Of a stretch of 64,000 nt of DNA, positions 18,963 to 26,977 are shown piece after piece. The DNA comes from Bacteroidales bacterium (GTDB lineage Bacteria; Bacteroidota; Bacteroidia; Bacteroidales; UBA10428): NCBI GenBank assembly GCA_016935435.1, contig JAFGQZ010000023.1, forward strand, positions 18,113 through 82,112. The letters are read 5' to 3'. The notes below the pieces were generated by a model. That model was given only the letters and a program-made list of their open reading frames with translations. It searched no databases and was not told where the DNA came from. The position numbers and the translations under genes were made by a program. The stretch's first letter is position 1, and each line of letters begins with the position of its first letter.

Positions 18963-20210
18963 TTATAGAACAGAGTACTGTTCGGGCCAGTAAACAACGT
19001 TGGCCCCGGCAATTGCACTATTGGCCAAATGCACCGACAGTGCACTGCGAAAGCCGTCTTTAAGGCCAAGCAGCAGTTTTTCCTTACCGTTTATTGCTGC
19101 TGCAAAGTTTTTATACAGCAGCCAGGTAGTGTTAAAATAGTGTGTATCGAACGGATAAATAGTTTTATCCGATTTTTTGCCTGAAATTTCCCGGCGCCTG
19201 GTTTTATCAATAATTTTAATTGAAGCTCCGGTAACACCATCGGTATTCTCATCCCAGTTCATATCAGTGTCTTTTTCGGGGTAAATGAAGGCTTCGTCCA
19301 TAAAAGAAGTTACAATGGTGGCCTTATCTCCCTTGAATTTCATGGTAAAGCCCTCATACTCGTTAGCAAGGTTTGAGCTGAACGAGGCTTTGATGCCCCC
19401 CGGGTAGTCGAACAGGGCATAAACATTGTCGAACGTTTCACGCCCGTCTTTCCAGTAATCGATACCCCCGGTGCCCATAATTTTTAACGGGTGCGAACCA
19501 GCAATGGTATCAATAAGGTTTAATTGGTGCGAGCCCAGTTCTGCCATCAGTCCGGCAGAATACGCGTTGTAAAGCCTCCAGTTAACTTGCCGCTCCAGTT
19601 CCGGTGAAGGAGGCTCGCGGCGCCAGTTGCTATTGCGGTTCCATACCCCTTCGATGCGGGTAATTTTGCCGCAATGGCCTTTTTCAATAAGTTCCCTGAT
19701 AAGGTTAAATGTTGGGTTCAATTGGTACTGATATGACACCTGGAAAAGCTTTGTGCTTTGCAATGCTTTTGCATATAAACTTTCGGCCTGCTCAAGGGTA
19801 TGGGTAAGGGCTTTTTCGCACATAATATGCAAGCCTGCGTCAAGTGCATCAATGGCTATAGGGTAGTGCTCGTGCAGGGGGGTGCTTATTACAATTGCAT
19901 CGAGTATTTTTTCGTCGAGCAACTTGCGGTAATCGCTATAAATTTTTATTTCGTTGCCGATGTGGTTTTTTGCATTTTCAATTCGGAAATCCAAAACATC
20001 GCAAATGGCAACTACTTTAAATTCTGCAACTTTCGACAACACCCTTAAAATATCGGTGCCTCGTGCACCAATACCAACAACGCCTATCCTGATTTTTTCG
20101 TTTTCGGGCACCGGCACTAAGTTGAACTTATTGCCTTTGCACGACCACAACCCAATGCCTGTGCCAATTGCTGCCAGCGATGAGTTTTTAATAAAAGTTC
20201 TTCGTTCCAT
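18963..20210 (-). CDS. Gfo/Idh/MocA-family oxidoreductase with Tat-like lipoprotein signal
   Basis: 415 residues. The N-terminus MERRTFIKNSSLAAIGTGIGLWSCKG combines a twin-arginine-like start with a Cys that could serve as a lipobox. The Rossmann domain begins IRIGVVGIGARGTDILRVL. The usual EKP signature appears as MCEKALTHTLEQ, with Ala in place of Pro, so the key Lys is kept. The C-terminal domain has AELGSHQLNLIDTIAG, with the conserved His. It is first of the three-gene operon with the double DUF1080 protein and the second oxidoreductase. The two oxidoreductases differ strongly, so they probably act on different substrates or in opposite directions. Confidence 0.87.
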   Translation of the reverse strand: MERRTFIKNSSLAAIGTGIGLWSCKGNKFNLVPVPENEKIRIGVVGIGARGTDILRVLSKVAEFKVVAICDVLDFRIENAKNHIGNEIKIYSDYRKLLDEKILDAIVISTPLHEHYPIAIDALDAGLHIMCEKALTHTLEQAESLYAKALQSTKLFQVSYQYQLNPTFNLIRELIEKGHCGKITRIEGVWNRNSNWRREPPSPELERQVNWRLYNAYSAGLMAELGSHQLNLIDTIAGSHPLKIMGTGGIDYWKDGRETFDNVYALFDYPGGIKASFSSNLANEYEGFTMKFKGDKATIVTSFMDEAFIYPEKDTDMNWDENTDGVTGASIKIIDKTRRREISGKKSDKTIYPFDTHYFNTTWLLYKNFAAAINGKEKLLLGLKDGFRSALSVHLANSAIAGANVVYWPEQYSVL

Positions 20211-20364
20211 AAGAATGATTTTTTTTCTGCCAGCCTAAACACTGACAATGAATAGCAGTTCCTCCTGTTCGCCGAACAATTCTTTGGCAGGCGGGGCTGA
20301 TAAATAAAAACAGATGTAATGCTAATTCATTATCGCAAAAAAATTTTTAGCGGGCTATATGCAA

Positions 20365-21387
20365 TTAAGGCAACTGAATTGGCACATTGGGTGAAACAGG
20401 TTTTCCGAAAACCGGAATTTCGCCGTCCCATGAGAAAGGTTGTATGCGAACATTTCTATCCCATCCTGAGCCTTTTTCGCGTGCAGCATGATAGGCAATC
20501 CACCACTGGTTTGTTCCGGGTATTTTTACGAACGAGGCATGGCCGGGGCCAAAAACATCGTCAGTCCTGGAGAATACCGGCCCTGTTTTTGTCCACGAGC
20601 ACCTGTCGAGAAAATTGCCATTGGTGCAGGTGAGCCTGCCCAGGCAATAGTCGTCGGTCCAGCTGCCGCTGGCAGAATATATAATATGTACCGAGTTGCC
20701 CATAACAATAACTTCAGGGCCTTCGTTAACGGTTGGTGAGCCGTTTAGCTCCCACTCCTGATCGGGGCACGAAATTAAAAACCTTTCTTTTTCCAGGGTA
20801 TAAGGGTTGACCATTCGGGAAATATACAGGCACTGGGTAACATTGTGCTTTCCGGGCCAGCCCGACCATATAAAGTATAAGCTGTTTCCATGTTCCAGAA
20901 TAGTGCCGTCAATAGCCCAATTGTCGGGTTCACTGGCCAGTTTTCCTTTATAAACATATTCTCCGTTTAGCGGGTTGGAAGGATCGCTTCCGCCTTCCAG
21001 AACATACATACGGTGGTACTCGTTTTTTCCGCTGTCGGCTGCAAAATAAATGTACCATCGCCCCTGAAGGTAAAACAGTTCGGGGGCCCAAATTTCTTTT
21101 GAATATTCTTCGTTGGGCGGAGGGACAAAAGCCATTTGTTTTTCTTTTTTCAGAATGGTATGAAGGCTGTCGGAAGAACTGATATAGATTCCTTTTTTTC
21201 CGGAGCCACAATACCAAAACTTTTCACCCGCAGTTATTACCCAGGGGTCGGCCCCAATGCCAATAGGGTTTGTGAAAGTTTGCGGGACTGTTGCCTTTTT
21301 TGTTTTTTGGGCTTGGGCATTACCAGATAATATGCTTAGGGCAAAGGCCAAAGCTAAAAAAAGCAAGGTATAAGTATTCTTTTTCAT
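20365..21387 (-). CDS. Glycoside hydrolase family 43, single domain
   Basis: 340 residues with a signal peptide (LLFLALAFALSILSGNAQAQ). The five-bladed propeller has the three catalytic acids: Asp in IGADPWVITAGEKFWY (base), Asp in NWAIDGTILEHG (pKa modulator) and Glu in TVNEGPEVIVMG (acid). Retained motifs such as FGPGHASFVKIPGTNQWWIAYHA are typical of arabinofuranosidase/arabinanase subfamilies. It has neither a binding module nor a T9SS tail, so it is probably periplasmic. It would finish cutting arabino-oligosaccharides made by its two larger neighbours. Confidence 0.92.
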   Translation of the reverse strand: MKKNTYTLLFLALAFALSILSGNAQAQKTKKATVPQTFTNPIGIGADPWVITAGEKFWYCGSGKKGIYISSSDSLHTILKKEKQMAFVPPPNEEYSKEIWAPELFYLQGRWYIYFAADSGKNEYHRMYVLEGGSDPSNPLNGEYVYKGKLASEPDNWAIDGTILEHGNSLYFIWSGWPGKHNVTQCLYISRMVNPYTLEKERFLISCPDQEWELNGSPTVNEGPEVIVMGNSVHIIYSASGSWTDDYCLGRLTCTNGNFLDRCSWTKTGPVFSRTDDVFGPGHASFVKIPGTNQWWIAYHAAREKGSGWDRNVRIQPFSWDGEIPVFGKPVSPNVPIQLP

Positions 21388-21454
21388 TTCAAAAATGGGT
21401 TAATAGTAATTGTTAGTAATCTGAACAGTTTTTGAGCAATGCGGCGTTAATATA

Positions 21455-21490
21455 CTAAAAAACGGGCCGGCAAAAAAATCTGCCGGCCCG
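21455..21490 (-). terminator. Rho-independent terminator after the CBM GH43 gene
   Basis: CGGGCCGGCA (21463-21472) and TGCCGGCCCG (21481-21490) form a perfect 10-bp stem; read on the minus strand it is followed by TTTTTTAGTA. It ends the transcript of the GH43 gene whose stop is at 21528. Confidence 0.88.
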
Positions 21491-21527
21491 AATTTATAAA
21501 GTATAATATACTTTTAAAAACACATTC

Positions 21528-23591
21528 TCACAAAGACTTATTAATCAACAATTTCTGCGAACTGGTTCTTCTCGGTGTTACAATTGTAACAACATATAAG
21601 CCATCGGGCAGTGCCGATACATCGAAGCTTTTTTCAACAACTTTCCCTTGACTTATTTTTCTCCCGTTCAGGTCAGAAATATAAATCATGGCATTGTCAT
21701 CGGCGCCGATAAAAATGTTACCACTAGCCGGGTTCGGGTATATCTCATGGGGGATATATCCTTCAGTTTTATACGATATTTCTTCGGCAGCTTTGAACCC
21801 CGGTGTTAGCATAAGCCAGTTAATGTTATATCCGCCAGCCGGAACGTATATGGCAATTTGTTGTTGTCCGGCACTTAGTGAAACGTTGTGTTTAATGGTA
21901 GTCCAGTTTTGCCAACCGCTGGTTTTGGGAACGGCAACAGAACCATACACAGGGTTTCCGCCTGCCCTTTCAAGCTGAATAGTGCCGCCTCCGTTTAAGC
22001 TGGCAACCCTGTATTCGACCGTATAGGTGCCCGAAACCAAAAGGTTAACGTTCCATACCATCCAGTCGCCGGCATCTATCCACCCAACATTTAAACCTCC
22101 TTCGGAGCAGGTTTCGGTTTGCACACCGTTCATACTTGCATAATTTTCGGCTTCAATAAATACCGGCCCACCGCTTGAACTGTTGCCGGTAACAGAGGTT
22201 GCCCTTTGATAAAAGGTTGCATCGGAGCGGCCCAGGGCATCCGAAACAGATTCGCTGTAAAGCAGCGAATTGCTGTGCCTGATATATCTCCCCGGAAAAT
22301 TGTATGACTCAATTGACGATGCAGCTGCATTTGCCAGGCCTGCCCGAATATACCAGGTTGCATCGTTTTTAAACAGGGCACTGCCATTGTTGGCATCGAG
22401 CCATATTTCGCCATTACGGTGGCGGAGGAAATACCCTGGGAAATTAGCCGATTCGAGCGACACGGCGGCTGAATTGGCCAGTCCGGGCACTATTTTAAAC
22501 TGGCAATCGCCCAGTGGGTTTACATTGGCATCGATACGGCCCCTGGAGTTGGCGTGCCTGATATATTGTGAGGGGAAGTTAAAAGATTCAAGCTGAACAA
22601 AGTTCCCGTTTCCAGGACAGGCAATTTGCACGCCATTGGCAACGGGTATGCCGAAATCCGGGGTGCCATCGGCACGCCAGGTAAAGCGTTGTATGCGTGG
22701 CTGGCGGCCTTCCCAGCCTGCCGTAGGGGTGCTCATGCCATGATAGCAAATCCAGTCTTCCCTGCCATCGGGCGAGGTAGTGAACGATGCGTGGCCAGGG
22801 CCATACACCCCGTTGGCATCGGATTTTTGGAAAACCGGCACCGGCGATTTTACCCACGATGAGGCATTCATAACATTGCCATCGCTGCATGTGTACATTC
22901 CAAGACAATACCATTGGGTCCAGCTTGCACTTGCCGAATAGGTAAGAAAAATTTTTCCGTTTCTTTGCAAAATTTGTGGGCCTTCGTTACAAACCTGGTC
23001 GCGAACTTCCCAATCGTAAAATGTATAAGTTGATATACGGGTACGGGCAGCCCCAAGTGTTGTAGGGCTTGTCATAGGGGCTATATTAAGGTGTTGAACG
23101 TTGCCATCGTCATCGCGCATCCAAATCATGTACAAAGCACCGTTATGGTTTAATACTGTGGCATCGATTCCTTTGGCCATTATGCCCCTGTACGCAAATT
23201 GCCCCTGTGGATCGTTACCCTCCAGCACAATTACCCTCATTGAGCAATTCGGACAAGAAGCATCTTTAGCTGTGGTGTAAATGTACCATTTGCCATTTAA
23301 ATAATGGAGTTCAGGTGCCCACACTGCCCCCGTAAGGCTTGGTTCGTATTCTATGCCCCATACGCGTATTGCAGGGGCAGCAGTTATACCCTGCAGGGTA
23401 GCCGATTTACGTACCTGTACATCCGAACCAGTTGTAAAGGTATAGTAATAATATCCGTTATGGTAAGTAACGAAAGGGTCGGGCTGGCTTTGTGCCGACA
23501 AGGGGTTGGTAAACGTGCACTGGGACGACAGATCGGTAACCGTTAAGGCCAGGGCCAACAAAAAGGCAGAAATTGTAGTAATACATCTCAT
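21528..23591 (-). CDS. GH43 enzyme with CBM42 (AbfB), CBM6 and T9SS sorting domains
   Basis: 687 residues with a signal peptide. The GH43 propeller (about residues 25-325) has Asp in QPDPFVTYHNGYYY, Asp in KGIDATVLNHNG and Glu in VCNEGPQILQRNG. Next is an AbfB/CBM42 beta-trefoil (about 330-475) with three internal repeats, each built around FNFPSQYIRHANS, ANFPGYFLRHRNG and YNFPGRYIRHSNS. A CBM6-type domain follows (about 480-600; VFIEAENYASMNGV, WIDAGDWMVWNV, YNINWLMLTPG), then a type A T9SS tail. CBM42 binds arabinofuranose side chains, which makes an alpha-L-arabinofuranosidase acting on arabinoxylan or arabinan likely. The trefoil repeat and GH43 are seen; the substrate is inference. Confidence 0.92.
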   Translation of the reverse strand: MRCITTISAFLLALALTVTDLSSQCTFTNPLSAQSQPDPFVTYHNGYYYYTFTTGSDVQVRKSATLQGITAAPAIRVWGIEYEPSLTGAVWAPELHYLNGKWYIYTTAKDASCPNCSMRVIVLEGNDPQGQFAYRGIMAKGIDATVLNHNGALYMIWMRDDDGNVQHLNIAPMTSPTTLGAARTRISTYTFYDWEVRDQVCNEGPQILQRNGKIFLTYSASASWTQWYCLGMYTCSDGNVMNASSWVKSPVPVFQKSDANGVYGPGHASFTTSPDGREDWICYHGMSTPTAGWEGRQPRIQRFTWRADGTPDFGIPVANGVQIACPGNGNFVQLESFNFPSQYIRHANSRGRIDANVNPLGDCQFKIVPGLANSAAVSLESANFPGYFLRHRNGEIWLDANNGSALFKNDATWYIRAGLANAAASSIESYNFPGRYIRHSNSLLYSESVSDALGRSDATFYQRATSVTGNSSSGGPVFIEAENYASMNGVQTETCSEGGLNVGWIDAGDWMVWNVNLLVSGTYTVEYRVASLNGGGTIQLERAGGNPVYGSVAVPKTSGWQNWTTIKHNVSLSAGQQQIAIYVPAGGYNINWLMLTPGFKAAEEISYKTEGYIPHEIYPNPASGNIFIGADDNAMIYISDLNGRKISQGKVVEKSFDVSALPDGLYVVTIVTPRRTSSQKLLINKSL

Positions 23592-23719
23592 AGTAGAAAG
23601 ATTTAGTAATTAATATTTAAAAAAGTCAGGTGCAATTGTTTATCAGCCCTACCAATCAGCCCCTTCCCCTTAATTACCTATCCCCTCTTAACAGGTTTTT
23701 CCAGTGCTTAGCATCCGGC

Positions 23720-25666
23720 TTAACCAGTTATATTTAGTTTATGAACAACAGTTTTATTATCGAGTTTTAAATGGCAGAAATAAATTCCAGCTTTTAAATG
23801 TTGCAGGCTCATGTTTTTCTGGCCTGTAAATGGTTGGCTCATGAAAAAAACTTCCCGCCCGTTTATATCCACAATGCGTACTTCATTTACCACACTTCCG
23901 GGGCTATCGATAGTAAGCCTGCCGTTGCCCGGGTTTGGAAAAATCAATATTCCATTTTCACCAGCATTGTCTGTCGAGGCTTCATTCGAAGGAAAGAGCT
24001 GGCTTTGCGGCACTATGCTTTTGTCCTGGGTTTCCATGGCCCAGTATAGTTTAATGTTGGCCCCTCCGTCAACTTCGAAATAATCGATTTGTATTGGGTA
24101 TTTTTTCCCGGCCTCCAGCATTACCGCTCCGGTATATTCCACATCCCAATCATTAATCCATTTATTAATTAGAATTTTATTATCGACCCAAAGTTTACGG
24201 CCATTGTCCGACACTATGGTAAAATAATTTATACCAGAATAGAGGGGTTCGATATAGCCCTTCCAGCGTACCGAAAAATTATCGGAGTTTATAGAAGAAA
24301 TGGGCGAACTGTTTCCCCAGTTAAAGTTTACCTGAGGGTCGGTACGTTCAAGAATAAATGTTTCGAAGTTCGAGCCGTTATAATAAGCGCCTTTTAAGCC
24401 CGTACCATTGCTGTAATTTGGTGCAGGATCGGTAATTTTAAACTTGCGCAGGGTTTCCAGCGAAGGGCAAAAGGTTTCATTACCTGCCTGAAATGCCGTA
24501 ACGCTCACAGTTCCCGGAAGGCCTGTTAAATTGGTACTGTTCCCCGTAAGTGTAGCGGGTCCTTTTAAAACGGCAAACTCCACAGGCAGACCAGAAGAGG
24601 CTGAGGCCAGCAGTTCAATTGGGCCTGCACTGATAATGTTGTCGGGGACCGAATCGAATGTAAGAGTTTGTTGCTGGCAGCTGCCATCGGAAGGTACAGG
24701 TATTTTCGCGCCCTGAGGGTGTGGAATACCAAATTCAGGGTTATCGTTTTCATCCCAGTAAAATTTTTGCAGGTGGGGCATTCTTCCGTCCCATCCATTG
24801 GCTGTGGTGCCTTTGGCATGGTACATTATCCAGTCTTCTGAACCATCGGGCGAAGTTGTAAACGAACAATGCCCTGTACTGTACACCCCGTTATATTCAG
24901 ATTGCTGAAAGATTGGGTCGGGCGATTTTTCCCACGATAAAGCCGACAGCAAGTTGCCATCGGAATTGGTAAACCTGCCCAGGCAGTACCATCGTGTCCA
25001 ACTGGCGCTGGCAGAATAGACAATATGAATTTTATTTCCCCTTTTTAAAATTGCAGGGCCCTCGTTGCAATGTTGGTCGCGTGTTTCCCAACCGAAAAAC
25101 GGCTCGCGTGAAATTCTCACCTTTGGCAAGCCAAGCTCAACAGGCGAAACCATTGGGGCAATAGAAATATCGTAGGTTGTGCCTCCTTCGTCACGCATCC
25201 AAACAAAATAGAGAGAGTCGTTATCGGTTTGAAGAACTGTACCATCAATGCCGCCGGCAAGTATGCCTTTATAAATAAACGGATCTTGCGGGTTTTGTGT
25301 TGTTCCTTCTAGCACAACACTGTTTAGCTGGCAGTCGCCCCCACAAGGTTTAGCTGTTGTGTATATATACCATTTTCCCTGTATGTAATGCAGCTCAGGC
25401 GCCCACACAGGGCCAAACTGTGTATTTCCGTCGGGTTCCCAAACCACTACTGCCGAAGCTTTGGCCACTTCGTGCAGTTTTTCGGATTTACGAATTTTTA
25501 CCCCATTATGCTCTGTGGCACAGAAGTAGTAGTACCCGTCTTTATAAACCACATACGGATCGGGCTGTTCGCCACCTACCGGATTGGTAAAAGTCGATTG
25601 TCCGGTAAGGGCAAATGAGCACACCAGGCTTGCCAACACAAACCAGATTTTTGTTTTTCCCGTCAT
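23720..25666 (-). CDS. GH43 enzyme with PA14 and T9SS sorting domains
   Basis: 648 residues with a signal peptide (SLVCSFALTGQ). The GH43 domain has Asp in EQPDPYVVYKDGYYYF, Asp in AGGIDGTVLQTD and Glu in HCNEGPAILKRG. An Ig-like linker domain (about 330-415) is followed by a PA14 domain (about 420-565; GLKGAYYNGSNFE, VRWKGYIEPLYSG, FTIVSDNGRKLWVDN, IKLYWAM) and a T9SS type A tail (VRIVDINGREVFF). PA14 modules often bind glycans. The GH43 part is closely similar to that of the 21528 gene, so the two arose by duplication followed by module exchange. Both are surface enzymes; specificity is probably alpha-L-arabinofuranoside or arabinan. Confidence 0.92.
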   Translation of the reverse strand: MTGKTKIWFVLASLVCSFALTGQSTFTNPVGGEQPDPYVVYKDGYYYFCATEHNGVKIRKSEKLHEVAKASAVVVWEPDGNTQFGPVWAPELHYIQGKWYIYTTAKPCGGDCQLNSVVLEGTTQNPQDPFIYKGILAGGIDGTVLQTDNDSLYFVWMRDEGGTTYDISIAPMVSPVELGLPKVRISREPFFGWETRDQHCNEGPAILKRGNKIHIVYSASASWTRWYCLGRFTNSDGNLLSALSWEKSPDPIFQQSEYNGVYSTGHCSFTTSPDGSEDWIMYHAKGTTANGWDGRMPHLQKFYWDENDNPEFGIPHPQGAKIPVPSDGSCQQQTLTFDSVPDNIISAGPIELLASASSGLPVEFAVLKGPATLTGNSTNLTGLPGTVSVTAFQAGNETFCPSLETLRKFKITDPAPNYSNGTGLKGAYYNGSNFETFILERTDPQVNFNWGNSSPISSINSDNFSVRWKGYIEPLYSGINYFTIVSDNGRKLWVDNKILINKWINDWDVEYTGAVMLEAGKKYPIQIDYFEVDGGANIKLYWAMETQDKSIVPQSQLFPSNEASTDNAGENGILIFPNPGNGRLTIDSPGSVVNEVRIVDINGREVFFMSQPFTGQKNMSLQHLKAGIYFCHLKLDNKTVVHKLNITG

Positions 25667-25962
25667 AATTATCGTTTTTAAGTTTCAAAAAAAATCAAGC
25701 AGCACATTCATGTAATTTACGGAAAATTAACTTTTGGGCAGAGCTCAAGGCCAAAAATAGGCAAGGCTGCATATATAAGGCAGTAGTAAATGTTTAAAAA
25801 AGCAGTATTTATGTTTATAATTTGAAATGTCTGCACCGGCAATTACTTGGGTGGTGGCGCACAGTTATTTTTTAAGAAAGGGTAGGGAGGGGTATCAGGC
25901 TTTTCGATGATAGAAAATAAAACAAAATTTATTGTCGCGTTTTAAAATTAAAAAAAGATAAT
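25667..25962. other. Intergenic stretch without a gene
   Basis: This 296-base AT-rich gap lies between the start of the PA14 GH43 gene and the tRNA-His promoter. I find no credible coding frame, hairpin or strong promoter match on either strand here. Confidence 0.6.
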
Positions 25963-25970
25963 TATCTTTG
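25963..25970 (+). promoter_or_regulatory. Bacteroidota-type -7 box of the tRNA-His gene
   Basis: TATCTTTG matches TAnnTTTG exactly and lies 12 bases before the tRNA 5' end, so transcription would start only a few bases upstream of the mature end. The -33 region is weak (TTTT at 25940-25943, spacer 19). Confidence 0.55.
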
Positions 25971-25982
25971 CACTCCTTAAAT

Positions 25983-26057
25983 GGTGGATGTAGCTCAGTT
26001 GGTTAGAGTAGCGGATTGTGGTTCCGTTGGTCGTGGGTTCGAATCCCATCTTCCACC
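25983..26057 (+). tRNA. tRNA-His (anticodon GTG)
   Basis: A complete cloverleaf. The acceptor GTGGATG (25984-25990) faces CTTCCAC (26050-26056), the D stem is GCTC/GAGT, and the anticodon stem GCGGA/TCCGT encloses TTGTGGT with GTG as anticodon. The T stem is GTGGG/CCCAT with loop TTCGAAT. An extra G at 25983 faces C at 26057, which is the tRNA-His identity pair G-1:C73. The acceptor stem has a U-U mismatch at position 6:67. CCA is only partly encoded. A promoter and a terminator flank it closely, so it is a single-gene unit. Confidence 0.95.
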
Positions 26058-26091
26058 CAAAAAGCCCCGGAGAAACCCGGGGCTTTTTTTG
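26058..26091 (+). terminator. Rho-independent terminator of tRNA-His
   Basis: GCCCCGG (26064-26070) pairs with CCGGGGC (26077-26083) around a six-base loop; flanking A's and the run of seven T's extend the stem and end it. It begins right after the tRNA. Confidence 0.92.
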
Positions 26092-26138
26092 TGTATTTTT
26101 ATAGCCCGGCTTGAAGGTTGAATAGTTATCCCCAATTA

Positions 26139-26885
26139 TTAGTTTGAACAATTTTCGAAATACGAAAGGGCAATTCCTGCATAGTTAAATTTGTTTTCAA
26201 CGGAATTGTTTAGTAACGAAGTGTGGAAAAACTTTTTCTGGCATAGCGCATTAAGCTGACTTTCTGTTAACCCATATCCGGCATTATAGGCTGTGGCAAA
26301 AAACACCAATTTTCCGGCCGCTCCAAAACTTGAATATTTAGGATGCTTTAGTTGTAGCAGATGAATAAATAGGGTAAGGTATTTTGCCTGCCACTTCAGG
26401 TTCTCGAGCCTGTATATCCGCATTGTTCGGGCTTGGCGGGTATCGGTTGTATCGAAACTGTAATCGCTTATGGTAGGCAATAAGTTTTTATATCGGATGT
26501 AATCGGTTTCTAACTGCCTAGCAAACGAAGGTTTCATCTGAAAATGGCCTACCGAGAAATTTGCATAAGGTTCGCCGAAATTAACATATAATGTATATAA
26601 TGCGGCCATTTCCAGCTTATCCTGAACCGAACCATAGCGTATTAGTTCGGGGAAAACTATTGCCCAGGCAAAATCGGGACTAATGCCATTGTCCATAAAA
26701 AACAGGCTTATTTCGGGGTGAAGCCGGCAAAAGCTGATGGCTTTATCATAATCATCGCCAAAAATTTGCCTGTAGTTTGGTATATTGTCAGAAGACATAT
26801 CTTCCGAAGGGGGGTTGCTTGCCCCCGCAAGGAAGAATATGCCCGCCAAAATAAATATCTTCTTTAATGCATTAAATGTCCCCAT
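26139..26885 (-). CDS. Lysozyme/transglycosylase-like exported protein
   Basis: 248 residues with an N-terminal hydrophobic signal (IFILAGIFFLAGASN). The middle matches the lysozyme-like fold of SLT enzymes: a possible catalytic Glu in FAWAIVFPELIRYG (about residue 75), then FSVGHFQMKPSFARQLE and FATAYNAGYGL, which correspond to the GxxQ/M and AYNAG motifs of soluble lytic transglycosylases. If active it would cut peptidoglycan. The catalytic Glu sits in an unusual PEL context, so a structural or inactive form is possible. Downstream of the tRNA-His unit, convergent with it. No operon partner is evident. Confidence 0.65.
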   Translation of the reverse strand: MGTFNALKKIFILAGIFFLAGASNPPSEDMSSDNIPNYRQIFGDDYDKAISFCRLHPEISLFFMDNGISPDFAWAIVFPELIRYGSVQDKLEMAALYTLYVNFGEPYANFSVGHFQMKPSFARQLETDYIRYKNLLPTISDYSFDTTDTRQARTMRIYRLENLKWQAKYLTLFIHLLQLKHPKYSSFGAAGKLVFFATAYNAGYGLTESQLNALCQKKFFHTSLLNNSVENKFNYAGIALSYFENCSN

Positions 26886-26977
26886 ATTTTTCCGGGATAT
26901 CGCCTTGTTGGGCTATTATTGCATAATTGGTTTTCATCAAGGGCGCATTAAAAAACACATCTGTTCGTTTATTATTA

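Noticed and set aside
25948..26151. A 67-codon minus-strand frame over the tRNA-His
   Set aside because: It reads through a confirmed tRNA and its terminator; such frames (containing WKMGFEPTT) are a known artefact of annotated tRNA complements.
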